A program made the translations under genes and the position numbers. From positions 1 to 64,000 of the forward strand of contig NZ_UNOZ01000033.1 of assembly GCF_900536025.1 (NCBI RefSeq): a DNA stretch of 64,000 bases. The letters run 5' to 3'. The stretch is from Pseudomonas reidholzensis. GTDB taxonomy: Bacteria; Pseudomonadota; Gammaproteobacteria; Pseudomonadales; Pseudomonadaceae. Below, one piece after another: positions 62,052-64,000 of the stretch. Below the pieces are notes generated by a model, which saw nothing but the letters and a program-made list of their open reading frames with translations, was not told the origin of the DNA and made no database searches. How positions within the stretch are numbered: the first letter of the stretch is position 1; each line of letters opens with the position of its first letter.

Positions 62052-63914
62052 TTACTCCTCGATCTCATTCAGGTTGCGCCCGGCCAGTGCGGCTTTGACC
62101 GTCGAATCAAGGCGACGGGCGGCAAATGCATCGGTCACCTGCGACAGACGCTTGGTCTGTTGCTCGATGGCGGGGCCATCGGTGCCGGCCAGCAAATCAC
62201 GTAGTTGTTGCATCTGGAAGGCAATCGCCTCGCGCTCTTCGGCGCTCAGCAGGCGCTCGCCATCGGCGTCCAATGCGCCCTGCACCGCTTCGAGCAGGCG
62301 TTCGCCGTCGACCTGGTGCTCGCGCAGCTGGCGCGCCTGCTTGTCGGTGCCGGCATGCTCGAAGGAGTCCTTGAGCATGCGTGCGATCTCACCGTCGGTC
62401 AGGCCGTACGACGGCTTGACCTGAATGCTCGACTCCACGCCCGAGCCCAGCTCGCGGGCGGCGACGCTGAGCAGGCCATCGGCGTCGACCTGGAAGGTCA
62501 CGCGGATCTTCGCCGCACCGGCAACCATCGCCGGGATGCCGCGCAGCTCGAAGCGCGCCAGCGAGCGGCAGTCGCTGATCAGCTCGCGCTCACCCTGCAG
62601 GACGTGGATCATCATGGCCGACTGGCCATCTTTGTAGGTGGTGAATTCCTGGGCGCGGGCCACCGGGATCGTGGTGTTACGCGGGATCACCTTTTCCATC
62701 AGGCCGCCCATGGTCTCGAGACCGAGCGACAGCGGAATGACGTCCAGCAGCAGCAACTCACCGCCTTCGCGGCGGTTGCCGGCCAGGGTATCGGCCTGGA
62801 TCGCGGCACCAATGGCAACCACCTGGTCCGGGTCGATCGAGGTCAGCGGGGTACGCCCGAACAGCGTGCCGACCGCTTCGCGGACACGCGGCACGCGGGT
62901 CGAACCACCGACCATGACCACCGCAGCGACCTCTTCCATCTCGACGCCGCTGTCACGCACGGCACGCCGGCAGGCCTTGAGGCTGCGGGCGATCATCGGC
63001 TCGATCATGGCCTCGAAGGCGCTGCGGCTCAGCTCGCCCTGCCAGGCGCCATGGCGCACGCTGACCACGTCGGCGTCGGTCAGGGCTTCCTTGGCGGCAC
63101 AGGCGGTCTGCAGCAGCAGGCGCTGGGTGGCGGGGTCGAGATCAGCGGACAAGCCCGCTTGCTCGATGATCCAACCGGCAATCGCATGATCGAAGTCATC
63201 GCCGCCCAGGGCAGTGTCGCCACCAGTGGCCAGCACTTCGAAGACGCCTGCGGTGAGGCGCAGGATGGAGATGTCGAAGGTGCCGCCACCCAAGTCGAAG
63301 ATCGCTACCAGGCCTTCGGCGTTCTGGTCCAGGCCATAGGCCACGGCAGCCGCGGTCGGCTCGTTGAGCAGACGCAGGACGTTCAGCCCGGCCAGCTTGG
63401 CGGCATCCTTGGTTGCTTGGCGCTGGGCGTCATCGAAGTACGCCGGGACGGTGATCACCGCACCCACCAGGTCACCACCGAGGGTTTCCTCGGCGCGCTG
63501 ACGCAGCACCTTGAGGATGTCGGCAGACACTTCCACCGGGCTTTTCGGCCCCTGGACGGTGTCGATGAACGGCATGTGCGACTCGCCACCGACAAAGCGG
63601 TACGGCAGCTGTTCGCCAAGCTGCTTGACGTCGGCCAGGCCGCGCCCCATCAGGCGCTTGACCGACAGAATGGTGTTCAGCGGGTCGCTCGGCGCCGCTT
63701 CACGGGCCGCCTGGCCGACGTCGATGGCGCCCTCCAGGTAGCGCACCGCGGACGGCAGGATGACATTGCCCTGAACATCGGGCAGCGGCTCGCTGCGGCC
63801 GCTGCGCAAGGCGGCAACCAGGGAATTGGTGGTGCCCAGGTCAATCCCCACGGCCAGGCGACGCTGGTGCGGCTGGGGGCTCTGACCGGGTTCGGCGATC
63901 TGCAGTAGGGCCAT
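62052..63914 (-). CDS. hscA: HscA, Hsp70-type chaperone for Fe-S cluster transfer
   Basis: A 620-residue specialised Hsp70; E. coli HscA is 616. GIDLGTTNSLVA, AVITVPAYFDDAQRQAT and VAIFDLGGGTFD mark the ATPase domain, and the substrate-binding domain begins after DVIPLSLGLETMGG. HscA with HscB releases the cluster from IscU. It follows hscB by 42 bases. Confidence 0.97.
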   Translation of the reverse strand: MALLQIAEPGQSPQPHQRRLAVGIDLGTTNSLVAALRSGRSEPLPDVQGNVILPSAVRYLEGAIDVGQAAREAAPSDPLNTILSVKRLMGRGLADVKQLGEQLPYRFVGGESHMPFIDTVQGPKSPVEVSADILKVLRQRAEETLGGDLVGAVITVPAYFDDAQRQATKDAAKLAGLNVLRLLNEPTAAAVAYGLDQNAEGLVAIFDLGGGTFDISILRLTAGVFEVLATGGDTALGGDDFDHAIAGWIIEQAGLSADLDPATQRLLLQTACAAKEALTDADVVSVRHGAWQGELSRSAFEAMIEPMIARSLKACRRAVRDSGVEMEEVAAVVMVGGSTRVPRVREAVGTLFGRTPLTSIDPDQVVAIGAAIQADTLAGNRREGGELLLLDVIPLSLGLETMGGLMEKVIPRNTTIPVARAQEFTTYKDGQSAMMIHVLQGERELISDCRSLARFELRGIPAMVAGAAKIRVTFQVDADGLLSVAARELGSGVESSIQVKPSYGLTDGEIARMLKDSFEHAGTDKQARQLREHQVDGERLLEAVQGALDADGERLLSAEEREAIAFQMQQLRDLLAGTDGPAIEQQTKRLSQVTDAFAARRLDSTVKAALAGRNLNEIEE

Positions 63915-63956
63915 GCTTATCTAGATACCTTAGGCGTCGTCACGGACAACGCCGGG

Positions 63957-64000
63957 TTAATCGTCGAGGCGCTCTTCCAACTGGCGCACTTCTTGGGCGA
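63957..64000 (-). CDS. hscB: HscB, co-chaperone (C-terminal end only)
   Basis: Only the last 13 codons lie in the window, reading AQEVRQLEERLDD before the TAA at 63959-63957. The acidic, heptad-like end and the place directly upstream of hscA identify it as the J-protein HscB. The gene continues beyond the right edge. Confidence 0.75.
   Translation of the reverse strand, partial: AQEVRQLEERLDD

Overview
This 64 kb window is chromosomal DNA from a Pseudomonas of the P. putida group. The evidence is high G+C coding sequence, P. putida-type REP elements (core GCGGGTTTACCCGC), and a gene order that matches from memory the P. putida interval between bifA and the hsc/isc operon, with parts also matching P. 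aeruginosa (roxRS, dpp/opdP, piu/speC, bifA/icmP/mexVW). No rRNA, tRNA, CRISPR array, prophage or insertion sequence was seen. The species call rests on recognition, not on a search.

Layout. 0.4-2.5 kb: bifA, a c-di-GMP phosphodiesterase gene interrupted by an apparent one-base deletion. 2.6-7.8 kb: an iron-linked set of envelope proteins (imelysin, DUF1111 di-haem protein, second imelysin, DUF1513) with a Fur-box-like site in front. 8-12.2 kb: an RND efflux adaptor and pump without its own outer-membrane channel. 12.3-15 kb: RoxS/RoxR redox two-component system and a divergent SIMPL-domain periplasmic protein. 15.4-26 kb: a peptide-uptake locus with three periplasmic binding proteins, an OprD-family porin and DppBCDF. 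26-27.2 kb: a membrane protein and a 24-residue membrane peptide. 27.4-31.2 kb: AraC-type regulator, FAD amine oxidase-like enzyme, cupin and an orphan polyamine-binding protein. 31.3-33.4 kb: prfC and a lone antitoxin-like XRE regulator. 33.8-37.3 kb: a complete osmoprotectant-type ABC transporter. 37.4-41.5 kb: a FecI/FecR/TonB-receptor cell-surface signalling unit. 42-43.2 kb: speC, ornithine decarboxylase. 43.4-49.9 kb: the piu iron locus (Sel1 protein, PiuC, PiuA receptor, and a PepSY-flavoreductase fusion). 50.1-52 kb: an omega-amidase/aminotransferase pair. 52.2-64 kb: a long leftward housekeeping block: der, bamB, yfgM, hisS, ispG, rodZ, pilF, rlmN, ndk, then iscX, fdx, hscA and the end of hscB.

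Themes. Iron recurs: the imelysin/DUF1111 operon, the FecIRA-type system and the piu locus each have a Fur-box-like sequence, and the Fe-S assembly genes close the window. Nutrient uptake is the other theme: peptides, polyamines and quaternary-amine osmolytes. All six convergent gene junctions carry inverted repeats: five are inverted REP pairs and the sixth is a different 14-bp inverted repeat, so these elements mark 3'-to-3' boundaries here.

The best candidates for something under-described are the imelysin-DUF1111-imelysin-DUF1513 envelope operon, the bifA frameshift, the ndk promoter buried in a terminator hairpin, and the repeated sites in front of the orphan XRE gene.
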